From Serratia rubidaea (GTDB taxonomy: Bacteria > Pseudomonadota > Gammaproteobacteria > Enterobacterales > Enterobacteriaceae), in contig LR590463.1 in assembly GCA_901472405.1 (NCBI GenBank), positions 1,054,001 to 1,118,000 of the forward strand: DNA of 64,000 nt, given 5' to 3'. Below are positions 10,036 through 20,794 of this stretch, piece by piece. A program made the position numbers and the translations under genes. The notes under the pieces were generated by a model. The model did no database searches. It had not been told where the DNA came from and saw only the letters and a list, made by a program, of their open reading frames with translations. The stretch's first letter is position 1; each line of letters starts with the position of its first letter.

Positions 10036-10617
10036 CTACAGGCTTTTGGCCCGCGCCTGCGCCATCAGCTGCGGATAAAACTGCCAGAACTGTGTTTCAA
10101 GCTGATGATAATGGCGCTCCACGTCGGCAAAGGAGCCGCTCAGCGCCGCCAGTCGCGGCCGCCGGTTGGCCATGCCGCGCAGCACCTGGGCGATAAACGG
10201 CAGTTCGGCGTAGCGCTCCAGCCAGCGTTCCGACCAGAGATAGTGGTTCAGGGTCTGGAAGCGCTCGGGGGTCTGCGCCAGATGGGGGACAATCCGATCG
10301 CGCGCCTGGCGGGTGAAATCGCTGAGCGAACGCGTCGGTTCAATCTGCTGCCAGTGGCGCGCCAGAAAGTGGTCCCACACCACGTCGAGCGTGATGGGCG
10401 CCACGCGGCGATAGTCGGCGCCAAAGTAGTCGCGACACTGCTTGACCTGCGCCAGCGAGTCCGTCAGCGCGTCGATGCGGCGGTGCAGCATAATGCCTGC
10501 CGCCACCTCGGGCGCATAGTCCGCCGCCGGGTTGCCGCGCACAAAGTCGGCCAGCAGGTTGCCCAGCAGCGAGCTGTCAGCCAGCTGGGCCAAATGGAGA
10601 TGAGCAAGAAAATTCAT
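10036..10617 (-). CDS. acpH: Acyl carrier protein phosphodiesterase AcpH
   Basis: Removes the 4'-phosphopantetheine arm from holo-ACP, converting it to apo-ACP in prosthetic group turnover. The 193-residue protein has exactly the E. coli length. [38 protein letters not shown] and [12 protein letters not shown] are diagnostic; the conserved His and Asp of the HD-like phosphodiesterase fold (HLHL, HRRID, WDHF) are present. The start at 10617 is chosen over an upstream frame beginning MTILRYSD because it aligns with the family N-terminus. It is divergent from queA, as in E. coli. The gene is intact. Confidence 0.94.
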   Translation of the reverse strand: MNFLAHLHLAQLADSSLLGNLLADFVRGNPAADYAPEVAAGIMLHRRIDALTDSLAQVKQCRDYFGADYRRVAPITLDVVWDHFLARHWQQIEPTRSLSDFTRQARDRIVPHLAQTPERFQTLNHYLWSERWLERYAELPFIAQVLRGMANRRPRLAALSGSFADVERHYHQLETQFWQFYPQLMAQARAKSL

Positions 10618-10764
10618 CCGGTCACTATACCTTAAAATCGTCATCGTTATCCGCCGTTCTGTGCCCTGACGGCGGCGGGACGCGGGAAATTCGCCTTATT
10701 CCTTGCCGCCTTTCCCCCATGGCTTTAGACTATAGCGCCTATTTTTTTAGCTGAAGTGAATACC

Positions 10765-11831
10765 ATGCGCGTCGCCGATTTTTCCTTTGAACTTCCCGAG
10801 TCTTTGATTGCCCGTTACCCGCAAGCACAGCGCAGCGGCTGCCGCCTGCTGCAGTTGGACGGGCCGAGCGGCGAACTGACGCACGGCGTATTCACCGATC
10901 TGCTGGATAAATTGGAAGCCGGCGACCTGCTGGTGTTTAACAACACCCGGGTGATTCCGGCGCGCATCTTCGGCCGCAAGGCCAGCGGCGGCAAGATTGA
11001 GGTGTTGGTGGAGCGCGTACTGGACGACAGCCGGGTGCTGGCGCACGTGCGCGCCTCGAAAGCGCCGAAGCCGGGCGCCGAACTGCTGCTGGGTGATGAC
11101 GAAAGCATCGCCGCGACCATGGTGGCGCGTCATGACGCCCTGTTCGAACTGCGCTTCAACGATGAGCGCGACGTGTTCGCCATTTTGAATGATGTCGGCC
11201 ATATGCCGCTGCCGCCGTATATCGACCGGCCGGACGAAGACGCCGACCGCGAACTGTACCAGACCGTCTATAGCGAGAAACCGGGCGCGGTAGCGGCGCC
11301 GACCGCCGGTCTGCACTTCGATGAGCCGCTGCTGGCGGCGCTGCGCGACAAGGGCGTGGAGATGGCGTTCGTCACTCTGCACGTCGGCGCCGGCACCTTC
11401 CAGCCGGTGCGGGTGGACAGCATTGAAGACCACATCATGCATGCCGAATACGCCGAAGTGCCGCAGGAGGTGGTGGATGCGGTGCTGGCCTGTAAGGCGC
11501 GCGGCAAGCGGGTGGTCGCCGTGGGCACCACCTCGGTGCGCTCGCTGGAGAGCGCCGCCGCCGCCAGCAAGGACGCGCTGATTGCGCCGTTCTTCGACGA
11601 CACCAGCATCTTTATCTATCCGGGCTATCACTATCAGGTTATCGATGCGCTGGTGACCAATTTCCACCTGCCGGAATCGACGCTGATCATGCTGGTTTCC
11701 GCGTTTGCCGGCTATCAGCACACATGCAGCCTATCAGCAGGCGGTGGCCGAGCAGTACGTTTCTTCAGCTACGGCGATGCGATGTTTATCAGCCGTAATC
11801 CGCAGCGGAACAAGAATCCGTCGGCGAATAG
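10765..11831 (+). CDS. queA: tRNA preQ1(34) S-adenosylmethionine ribosyltransferase-isomerase QueA (indels near 3' end)
   Basis: Transfers and isomerises the ribose of S-adenosylmethionine onto preQ1 in tRNA to give epoxyqueuosine, a step in queuosine synthesis. [19 protein letters not shown] and the central motifs [23 protein letters not shown] and [13 protein letters not shown] are typical. Near 11721-11750 three single-base losses cancel out: the frame slips for about 14 residues after AFAGYQHT and returns at [12 protein letters not shown] further missing G near 11808 then hides the true end ([14 protein letters not shown] 11829-11831). Restoring four bases gives 356 residues, equal to E. 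coli. ATG at 10765 is preferred to an in-frame GTG nine bases earlier. In E. coli tgt follows directly; here a two-gene cassette on the other strand intervenes. Confidence 0.92.
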
Positions 11832-11920
11832 GCGTTCGGGCCGCGCGGGTGCGTGGCCCGCTACTGCAATTATTGATGACACCAGACGCTTTTTTTGGGC
11901 TGCTGTGGCACGGATGGGCG

Positions 11921-12212
11921 TTAGTACAACCAGCGTCCGGCCTTGGCGGATTCAATAAGCATCTCGATGGTAAGCGCTTCCCGCTGTGACTGGCTGCTCT
12001 GCGGATAATATTTGGAAAAGGCAATTCTTTTGGATCGATATTGAATTGTTCAGCGTAGCGCTCAATAATTCATAGGCATCTTCGGGCGCCATGCGAAAAT
12101 CTTTGCGGAGATCGGTGCTTTTCGTGAGCGGATACCGTTTGAGCAACCAGAACCAGAAGCCGTTATATTCTTCAACCAGAGCAAACACGGCTTTTTCAAC
12201 GTCAGTTACCAT
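11921..12212 (-). CDS. DUF1493-family protein of unknown function (two frameshifts)
   Basis: Begins [18 protein letters not shown] followed by [20 protein letters not shown], which I recognise as a DUF1493-type protein, a small acidic family found sporadically in Salmonella, Serratia and relatives. A missing G at about 12065 and a missing A at about 12020 break the frame. Repaired, it runs on as [10 protein letters not shown] and ends with [12 protein letters not shown] at TAA 11921-11923, about 97 residues. There is no signal peptide or membrane segment. Its ATG overlaps the stop of the STM2901-like gene by 7 bases (ATGGTAA), indicating translational coupling. Function is not known. The pair sits between queA and tgt, which are adjacent in E. 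coli, and its base composition looks lower in GC than the flanking genes. Confidence 0.7.
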
Positions 12213-12628
12213 AATCTATCGCTCCCGCGGGCTATCGTGTTGTATCTGGCGGTTGTTTTCAATGTGATATAGGTGATGTCGGCGGCAACCACTGTCCATC
12301 CGACAACCGGGACGCTGCGCCCGACAAAGGTTCCCAGCTTTTTGGTCATGATCACTTCCAGCCCTGGAGGGGCAACGAGCGTCGGAAGCGGCACCGGGAG
12401 TTTCTTCCCCCGCAATAACTTTCGAAAATAGACCGAAGCTCTAGACGTGCCAGGCCTGGCGTCTGCTAATTTGCCCGATACCGGTATGGTGTTTCTGCCT
12501 GAATAAATGGCAAAGGCGGCAAGCTGGTCATGGGCAGCGGCGCTGGAGCCGCTAAAATGCTCTGCAGTCACATCAATGAAGATCCAAAAATAAAGGCTCG
12601 CTGGCGGAAAGATTATGCAAGCCGCCAT
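12206..12628 (-). CDS. STM2901-like protein with membrane-type C-terminal segment, unknown function
   Basis: About 140 residues from the preferred ATG at 12628, which has GGGAG eight bases upstream. The open frame extends further upstream to 12772, but that part has no family look. It resembles the uncharacterised Salmonella STM2901 type: a FWIFIDVTAEHF segment, then NTIPVSGKLADARPGTSRAS, then a conserved C-terminal block MTKKLGTFVGRSVPVVGWTV with a hydrophobic stretch (about residues 95-122), ending [11 protein letters not shown]. It precedes and overlaps the DUF1493 gene, the same pairing seen in other enterobacteria. The hydrophobic block may anchor or insert in the membrane. No catalytic motif is visible, and I infer no function beyond a probable partnership with the DUF1493 protein. 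Confidence 0.62.
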   Translation of the reverse strand: MAACIIFPPASLYFWIFIDVTAEHFSGSSAAAHDQLAAFAIYSGRNTIPVSGKLADARPGTSRASVYFRKLLRGKKLPVPLPTLVAPPGLEVIMTKKLGTFVGRSVPVVGWTVVAADITYITLKTTARYNTIARGSDRLW

Positions 12629-12893
12629 AGAAATATCTCCCATGTAACTCTTCAGCCGTATCCATTCACTTTTCCTTGTTGATTTGGCGTGGGATGTACC
12701 TATCCCATCATCAGTAATGGGGCAATATTTGAACACCTTCGCCGTGATGAAGCCGTGCCCAAGGGCTGACAATCAGCTGCAAAAACTGACCGCGGTCAAT
12801 TTGATTGACGGGTTGGTGGTGCGGCTTTGGCTGTTAGTTTAGAATATGCCCCTTTATAGCTCATCAGACTGTTTCTCTGATGCTGGAGGATAA

Positions 12894-14017
<1,124 letters not shown>

Positions 14018-14045
14018 TAATTGATAACTTAATGAGGGAATTTCA

Positions 14046-14377
14046 ATGAGCTTTTTCATTTCTGACGCCGTCGCATCCGCAGGAGCTCCGGCTCAGGGAA
14101 GCCCGTACTCTCTGATCATTATGCTGGTGGTATTCGGCCTGATCTTCTACTTCATGATCCTGCGCCCGCAGCAGAAGCGCGCCAAAGAGCATAAGAAACT
14201 GATGGATTCCATCAGCAAGGGTGATGAAGTTCTGACCACCGGCGGCCTGATCGGTCGCGTTACCAAAGTGGCGATACCGGCATTATCGCTATTGCGCTGA
14301 ACGACACCACGGAAGTGATGATCAAGCGTGACTTCGTGGCGGCCGTTCTGCCGAAAGGTACCATGAAGGCCCTGTAA
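14046..14377 (+). CDS. yajC: Preprotein translocase subunit YajC (one frameshift)
   Basis: Small accessory subunit of the SecDF-YajC complex in the inner membrane. MSFFISDAVASAG precedes a single transmembrane helix (about residues 20-38, LIIMLVVFGLIFYFMIL) and the conserved RPQQKRAKEHKKLMDSI. A missing G near 14272 shifts the frame after RVTKVA; the remaining DTGIIAIALNDTTEVMIK continues to TAA 14375-14377. Repaired length is 110 residues, equal to E. coli. The gene lies 28 bases after tgt and 24 before secD. Confidence 0.93.
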
Positions 14378-14401
14378 TTTTTTTTCCCGAAGGGAATTGC
14401 C

Positions 14402-16250
14402 GTGCTAAACCGTTATCCTTTGTGGAAGTATCTGATGCTGATCGTGGTGATCGCCGTCGGTCTGCTTTATGCGCTTCCCAACATCTATGGTGAGGATCCG
14501 CCGTACAAATCACTGGGCGCGCGCGGTGTCGCCGCCAGTGAAACTACGCTGGACCAGGTCCGTACCGTATTAGAAAAAGACCATATCGAGAGCAAGTCGA
14601 TCGCGCTGGAAGAAGGCGCCATCCTGGCTCGCTTTAAAGATCCTGACGTTCAGCTGCGGGCGCGTGAAGCGCTGATGTCGGCGCTGGGCGACAAGTACGT
14701 CGTGGCGCTGAACCTCGCGCCGGCGACGCCGCGCTGGCTGTCCATGCTGGGCGCCGAGCCGATGAAACTGGGCCTTGATTTGCGCGGCGGCGTGCACTTC
14801 CTGATGGAAGTTGACATGGACACCGCGCTCAGCAAGCTGCAGGAGCAGACCATCGACACCCTGCGCAGCGACCTGCGCGAGAAGGGCATTCCTTACGCGT
14901 CTATCCGCAAGCTGGACAACAACGGCGTTGAAGTGCGCTTCCGCGACAAGGACGCACGCGATCGGGCCATCAGCTACATGACGCCGCGTCAGCGCGACTA
15001 CGTGTTCTCCTCGAACGGCAGCAACGCCATGAAGGTCACCCTGACCGATGCGCGTCTGAGCGAAGCGCGCGAATACGCCGTGCAGCAGAACATCACCATC
15101 CTGCGTAACCGCGTCAACCAGCTGGGCGTCGCCGAGCCGTTGGTGCAGCGTCAGGGTGCTGACCGCATCGTGGTTGAGCTGCCGGGCATCCAGGATACCG
15201 CGCGCGCCAAAGAGATTCTGGGCGCTACCGCGACGCTGGAATTCCGTCTGGTCAATACCAACGTTGACGCCACCGCGGCGGCCAACGGCCGCGTGCCGGG
15301 CGACTCGGAAGTGAAGAACACCCGTGAAGGCCAGCCGATCGTGCTGTACAAGCGCGTGATTCTGACCGGCGACCATATCACCGACTCCACGTCGACCATG
15401 GACGAGTACAACCAGCCGCAGGTTAACATCTCGCTGGACAGCGCCGGCGGCAACTCGATGTCCAACTTCACCAAGGACAACATCGGCAAGCCGATGGCGA
15501 CCCTGTTTGTGGAGTATAAGGACAGCGGCAAGAAAGACGCCAACGGCCGCGCGGTGCTGGTGAAGCAGGAAGAAGTGATCAACGTGGCGAACATTCAGTC
15601 GCGTCTGGGCAACAGCTTCCGCATTACCGGTATCGGCAACCCGAACGAAGCGCGTCAGCTGTCGCTGCTGCTGCGTGCCGGCGCGCTGATTGCACCGATC
15701 CAGATCGTGGAAGAGCGCACCATCGGCCCAACCCTGGGGATGCAGAACATCGAACAGGGTCTGGAAGCTTGCCTGTGGGGCCTGGTCGCGTCCATCGTGT
15801 TTATGGTGGTGTGGTACCGTAAATTCGGCGTGATCGCCACCAGCGCGCTGGTGGTCAACCTGGTGCTGATTGTCGGCGTGATGTCGCTGCTGCCGGGTGC
15901 TACGCTGACCATGCCGGGCATCGCCGGTATCGTGCTGACGCTGGCGGTGGCGGTTGACGCCAACGTACTGATTAACGAACGTATCAAGGAAGAGCTGAAG
16001 AACGGACGTTCCGTTCAGCAGGCGATCCATGAGGGCTATAAGGGCGCGTTCTCCAGTATTATCGACGCCAACATCACCACGCTGATCACCGGCGATTATT
16101 CTGTACGCAGTGGGCACCGGTTCGATTAAAGGCTTTGCGATTACCACCGCGATCGGCGTGGCGACGTCCATGTTTACCGCGATTGTCGGTACCCGTGCCA
16201 TCGTCAACCTGCTTTACGGCGGCAAACGCATTAACAAGCTGTCTATCTGA
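14402..16250 (+). CDS. secD: Protein translocase subunit SecD (one frameshift)
   Basis: RND-superfamily membrane protein that with SecF uses the proton motive force to help complete protein export through SecYEG. GTG start ([13 protein letters not shown]), first membrane helix at about residues 7-24, then a large periplasmic region containing [18 protein letters not shown] and [16 protein letters not shown] motifs, and five C-terminal helices with [15 protein letters not shown]. One surplus G near 16094 breaks the frame in the segment ITTLITAIIL; the rest reads normally to TGA 16248-16250. Repaired length is 615 residues, the same as E. coli. secF starts 10 bases later. Confidence 0.95.
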
Positions 16251-16260
16251 GGAGTGCGTT

Positions 16261-17226
16261 GTGGCACAGGATTATACCGTTGAGCAACTCAACTACGGCC
16301 GTAAAGTCTATGACTTATGCGCTGGGACTATCTGGCTTTCGGCATCTCGATTGTGGTGCTGATCGCCTCGATCGCCATTATGTCGGTGCGCGGCTTTAAC
16401 TGGGGACTGGATTTCACCGGCGGTACGGTGATTGAAATCAACCTGGAGCAGCCGGCGAACCTTGACCTGATGCGCGATACGCTGGAAAAAGCCGGGTTCC
16501 AGGACCCGGTTATCCAGAACTTCGGCAGCAGCCGCGATGTGATGGTGCGCATGCCGCCGGTTACCGGCAATGCGGGCCAGGAGCTGGGCAACAAAGTGAT
16601 CGGCGTGATCAACGAATCGGTGGATAAGAATGCGACCGTGAAGCGCATCGAGTTCGTCGGCCCGAGCGTGGGCAGCGAACTGGCGCAGACCGGCGGCATG
16701 CGCTGCTGGTGGCGCTGATCTCGATTCTGATCTACGTCGGCTTCCGCTTTGAGTGGCGCCTGGCGGCCGGCGCTGTTATCGCGCTGGCGCACGACGTGGT
16801 GATCACCCTCGGCATACTGTCGTTGTTCCATATCGAGATTGACCTGACCATCATCGCTTCCCTGATGTCGGTTATCGGTTACTCGCTGAACGACAGCATC
16901 GTGGTTTCCGACCGTATTCGTGAGAACTTCCGCAAGATCCGCCGCGGTACGCCTTACGAAATCGTCAACGTGTCGCTGACCCAGACGCTGAGCCGTACGC
17001 TGATGACCTCGGGCACCACGCTGGTGGTGGTGCTGATGCTGTACATCTTCGGCGGCGCGATGCTGCACGGCTTCTCGCTGGCGATGCTGATCGGCGTCTC
17101 CATCGGTACCATTTCCTCTATCTACGTCGCCTCTGCGCTGGCGTTGAAACTGGGATGAAACGCGAGCACATGCTGCAGCAGAAAGTGGAGAAAGAGGGCG
17201 CCGACCAGCCTTCTATCCTGCCGTAA
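16261..17226 (+). CDS. secF: Protein translocase subunit SecF (three frameshifts)
   Basis: Partner of SecD in the inner membrane. GTG start ([18 protein letters not shown]); six helices expected. [53 protein letters not shown] and RRGTPYEI are diagnostic. Single bases are missing near 16315, 16700 and 17154. The last hides the C-terminus, which continues as [20 protein letters not shown] to TAA 17224-17226. Repaired length is about 322 residues (E. coli 323). It is the last gene of the tgt operon and is followed by a strong bidirectional terminator. Confidence 0.94.
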
Positions 17227-17251
17227 TCTGCTGTACGTTCAGCGGAATAAA

Positions 17252-17277
17252 AGAGCGCCGATTGGCGCTCTTTTTTT
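17252..17277. terminator. Bidirectional terminator between secF and yajI
   Basis: An 8-bp stem (AGAGCGCC / GGCGCTCT) with a GATT loop, followed by seven T on the plus strand and TTTTA on the minus strand. The convergent yajI stop codon overlaps the plus-strand T tract. Confidence 0.88.
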
Positions 17278-17849
17278 ATGCGTGTCCGTGGCGGGCCGTT
17301 CGGGTCAGCGGCTTGCGCAGCGAGCGGCTCAACGCTGTGCAGGCGGACATAGCCCAGCTGTTCCGGGGGTACGTCGCTAAAGCGCAGCTCGAAACTTTGC
17401 GCCGTTCTCGGCAGCAGCGAGTCGTTGTTTTGAATGGGCTGGGACAGAGCGTCGGCGTTTTGCAGCTGGCCGTGCTCATCCAGCCGTCCCCACTCCACCA
17501 TCGCCTTGAACGCGGGCAGCGTTTCGCCGGACAGCGCGCGGATATGCAGCACCGCCTGCGAGCCGTTGGCTTCACTTTTTACCCGATCCAGCGCGACGCT
17601 GAGTTCGCCGACGGTGCTCTGCAGGCGGGCCGGCGTATTGGCGGCGGGCAGCAGATAGACACCGCTGGTCGATCCCTGATTCAGCTGTTTCTGGCGTTCC
17701 AGCGCGGTGGCCTGTTCGGTCAGCGTGGTGACTTTTTGGCTCAGCTCACCGACCTGGGTGCGCAGGTTCGGCACCTCGCGGTTTTGCGCGCAGCCGGCGA
17801 GCAGAATCAGGGCGGTAAGCAGGCAGACTTTAGGATAACTGATTGTCAT
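17276..17849 (-). CDS. yajI: DUF3251 lipoprotein YajI (one frameshift)
   Basis: Predicted lipoprotein. The start at 17849 gives MTISYPKVCLLTALILLAGC, a signal sequence with lipobox LLAGC and lipidated Cys20. A coiled-coil-like segment follows (about residues 27-60, VGELSQKVTTLTEQA), then the DUF3251 domain (VLHIRALSGETLPAF, VEWGRLDEHGQLQ). Near 17310-17330 a surplus base seems to divert the frame: uncorrected, it would run through the secF terminator and into secF. The alternative frame ends naturally at 17276 as KPLTRTARHGHA just before the terminator, so I take that as the real end (about 190 residues). Exact shift position is uncertain. Function unknown. Convergent with secF. Confidence 0.8.
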
Positions 17850-18044
17850 GGCGGCGATTCCCTCTTCAATGGCTCCTGTTATCAGCGTAGTCGGAATACG
17901 GCGGAAAGTCATGTTTGCCGCCGGGCAGAGACGGCGGATGAAGCACGTTTTGCCCGTACGTGGCAACAAATGCCGGCGCCTTTGTTATGGCGAAAGTTCG
18001 GGGTAAACTGTGGCCCATTATGAGAACGCTTATCAGGACGTGTT

Positions 18045-18493
18045 ATGCATTGCCCTTTTTGCGCTGCTGTTGATACCAAAGTGATAGATTCCCGTCTGGT
18101 CGGCGATGGATCGCAGGTGCGCCGTCGTCGCCAGTGCCTGGTTTGCAACGAACGTTTTACCACCTTTGAAGTGGCCGAGTTGGTCATGCCGCGGGTGATT
18201 AAAAGCGATGAAGTCCGCGAGCCCTTCAATGAAGACAAGCTGCGTCGCGGCATGCTGAAGGCGTTGGAAAAACGTCCGGTCAGCTCCGATGACGTCGAAA
18301 ACTCCATCAACCATATCAAATCCCAGCTGCGCGCCACCGGCGAACGCGAAGTGCCGACCAAAATGGTGGGCAATCTGGTGATGGACGCGCTGAAAAAGCT
18401 CGACAAGGTCGCGTATATCCGCTTTGCTCGGTATACCGCAGCTTTGAAGATATCCGCGAGTTCGGCGAAGAGATCGCCAAACTGCAAGACTGA
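18045..18493 (+). CDS. nrdR: Transcriptional repressor NrdR (one frameshift)
   Basis: Zinc-ribbon/ATP-cone repressor of ribonucleotide reductase operons; senses dATP/ATP. The zinc ribbon is [18 protein letters not shown] with CLVC, and the ATP-cone domain begins at about residue 49 ([20 protein letters not shown]). A missing T near 18429 breaks the frame in the segment [14 protein letters not shown]; it then continues to TGA 18491-18493 (EEIAKLQD). Repaired length is 149 residues, identical to E. coli. ribD follows after 11 bases, so the two are cotranscribed. Confidence 0.94.
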
Positions 18494-18504
18494 CAGGATT
18501 GCTG

Positions 18505-19616
18505 ATGCCTAACGATCAACTGTATATGGCGCCGCGCGTTTGAGCTGGCGCGCCTGGGCCGTTTTACCACGGCGCCGAACCCCAACGTCGGTTGTGTGAT
18601 CGTACGCGATGGCAAGATCGTCGGTGAAGGCTACCATTTACGTGCGGGTGAACCGCATGCGGAAGTGCATGCGCTGCGCATGGCGGGCGAGCTGGCGCGC
18701 GGTGCGACCGCCTACGTCACGCTGGAGCCCTGCAGCCACCACGGCCGTACGCCGCCGTGCGCCGATGCGTTGATCAACGCAGGCGTCAGCCGCGTGGTTG
18801 CGGCGATGCAGGATCCGAATCCGCAGGTGGCGGGGCGCGGCCTGTACCGTCTGCAGCAGGCGGGCATCGAGGTCAGCCATGGTCTGATGCTGGCGGAGGC
18901 CGAAGCGGTTAACCGCGGTTTTCTCAAGCGGATGCGCACCGGTTTTCCCTATGTGCAGCTGAAGCTGGGGGCGTCGCTCGACGGACGCACCGCGATGGCA
19001 TCGGGCGAAAGCCAGTGGATTACCTCGCCGCAGGCGCGCCGCGACGTGCAGCGTCTGCGGGCGGAAAGCGCGGCGATCCTCAGCAGCAGCGCCACCATAC
19101 TGGCGGACGACCCGTCGCTGACCGTGCGCTGGGATGAGCTGGACGCCGACACGCAGCGTTTCTACCCGCGTGAACACCTGCGCCAGCCGCTGCGCATTAT
19201 TCTCGATAGTCAAAACCGCGTCACGCCGCAGCACCGGGTGGTGCAGCAGCCGGGCGAAACCTGGCTGGCGCGGCTGCAGCCGGACCAGCAGGCGTGGCCG
19301 GCGGGCGTGGAGCAGCTGGCGCTGCCGGCGCACGGCGGCGGTATCGATCTGGTGGTGATGATGATGCAGCTGGCCAAGCGCCAGGTGAATTCAATCTGGG
19401 TCGAGGCCGGCGCGCAGCTGTCCGGCGCGTTGCTGCAGGCCGGGCTGGTGGATGAGCTGATTGTCTACGTGGCGCCGAAGCTGCTCGGCGATAGCGCCCG
19501 CGGGCTGTGCCAACTGCCGGGGTCTGGAACGGCTGGCGGAGGCGCCGGAGTTCGTCTTCAGCGAGGTGCGGCAGGTGGGGCCCGATTTGCGGCTGCGCCT
19601 GACGGCGAAACAGTGA
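18505..19616 (+). CDS. ribD: Bifunctional riboflavin biosynthesis deaminase/reductase RibD (two frameshifts)
   Basis: Carries out the second and third steps of riboflavin synthesis: deamination of the GTP-derived pyrimidine, then NADPH-dependent reduction of its ribose. The N-terminal cytidine-deaminase-like domain has the zinc motif HAEVHAL and [11 protein letters not shown]; the C-terminal reductase domain starts near [21 protein letters not shown] surplus C near 18535 breaks the first codons ([19 protein letters not shown]), and a surplus G near 19520 breaks the tail ([13 protein letters not shown]). After repair it is about 369 residues (E. coli 367), ending at TGA 19614-19616. ribH follows after about 98 bases. 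Confidence 0.94.
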
Positions 19617-19714
19617 TAGCCTGACGGCTTTGCAAAAGCGCCGCGCAGGCGGTCAAAGAATATGATAGAATCCGCCCCCTGCGGGGTATTGAACCCATTT
19701 TTTAAGGAAAGTCC

Positions 19715-20180
19715 ATGAAAGTTATCGAAGGTGTTGTTGCTACTCCTAATGCTCGTGTGGCGATCGCAATTGCACGTTTTAACAATTTCATCAACGACAG
19801 CCTGCTGGAGGCGCCATCGACGCGCTGAAACGTATTGGCAGGTTGCAGACGACAATATCACCGTTGTCTGGGTGCCGGCGCTTACGAGCTGCCGCTGACC
19901 GCAAAAGTGCTGGCAACACCGGCAAATACGATGCCATTATCGCACTGGGCACAGTGATCCGCGGGGGCACCGCACACTTTGAATATGTGGCGGGCGAAGC
20001 CAGCTCCGGCGTGGGCAGCGTGGCGCTGAGCAGCGAGATCCCGGTGACTTTCGGCGTATTGACCACCGAAAGCATCGAACAGGCGATCGAGCGTTGCCGG
20101 CACCAAAGCGGGCAACAAAGGCGCAGAAGCTGCCCTGACGACTTGAAATGATTAATGTTATTAAAGCTGTTAAAGCCTGA
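19715..20180 (+). CDS. ribH: 6,7-dimethyl-8-ribityllumazine synthase (seven indels)
   Basis: Condenses the ribitylamino-pyrimidine with dihydroxybutanone phosphate, the penultimate step to riboflavin; forms a 60-subunit capsid in many bacteria. [49 protein letters not shown] and [15 protein letters not shown] are diagnostic, including the active-site His in the GTAHFEYV motif. Seven single-base errors occur between about 19808 and 20150: losses near 19808, 19838, 19872 and 19912, one surplus T near 20095, and two losses near 20145. Restoring them gives 156 residues, the E. coli length, ending NVIKAVKA at TGA 20178-20180. This is the highest indel density in the window. The gene is called ribE in E. 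coli. Confidence 0.93.
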
Positions 20181-20199
20181 ATTTAGTTAAGGGGAATTC

Positions 20200-20612
20200 G
20201 TGAAACCTGCTGCTCGTCGCCGGCTCGTGAGTGCGCTGTTCAAGCGCTTTACTCTTGGCAGTTGTCTAAAAATGACGTTGCCGATGTTGAATTACAGTTC
20301 CTGACGGAGCAGGACGTCAAAGACGTTGACGTCGCCTATTTTCGCGAGCTGCTGTCCGGCGTGGCGATGAATGCGGTAACGCTGGACGCCCTGATGACGC
20401 CTTACTGTCCGCCAGCTGGAAGATCTGGGCAGGTGGAAAAAGCCATTCTGCGCGTGGCGCTGTTTGAGCTGAAAATGCGTGAAGATGTCCCTTACAAAGT
20501 GGCGATTAACGAAGCGATCGAACTGGCGAAAGTGTTCGGCGCCGAAGATAGTCACAAATTTGTGAATGGCGTGCTGGATAAAGCGGCGCCTCATATCCGC
20601 AAGAAAAAATAA
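20200..20612 (+). CDS. nusB: Transcription antitermination factor NusB (four indels)
   Basis: All-helical RNA-binding factor that joins NusE (S10) on boxA for rRNA antitermination. GTG start preceded by AAGGGGAA ([20 protein letters not shown] after repair). A missing C near 20222 hides the start. Three further losses between 20404 and 20430 cancel out, giving a short garbled stretch where RQLEDLGQVEKAI is expected. [35 protein letters not shown] is intact. Repaired length is 138 residues (E. coli 139). It lies 19 bases after ribH, consistent with the ribH-nusB transcription unit. A weak hairpin (20620-20634) follows. Confidence 0.93.
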
Positions 20613-20794
20613 ATGATGTGGCCGCTCTGCGGCCCATTTTATTTCGGCGTTTGTTCAACACTGTCGTGGCACGTTAGGGCTCACTTCACGCCCGTAAAAA
20701 TCATTTGCTAACCACGGGCTGCAGGCCATGGCCGCTGGGCATATTGCCGCGGACCGGCTTGTCAGCACTGCGATTCTTTATTGGAATATTTACC

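Noticed and set aside
10644..12893. A preQ1 riboswitch near queA, tgt or queC
   Set aside because: No recognisable preQ1 aptamer was seen upstream of any of the three genes.
17118..17275. Extension of YajI into secF as a 283-residue protein
   Set aside because: It would cross a strong terminator and read antisense to secF; the other frame ends naturally just before the terminator.
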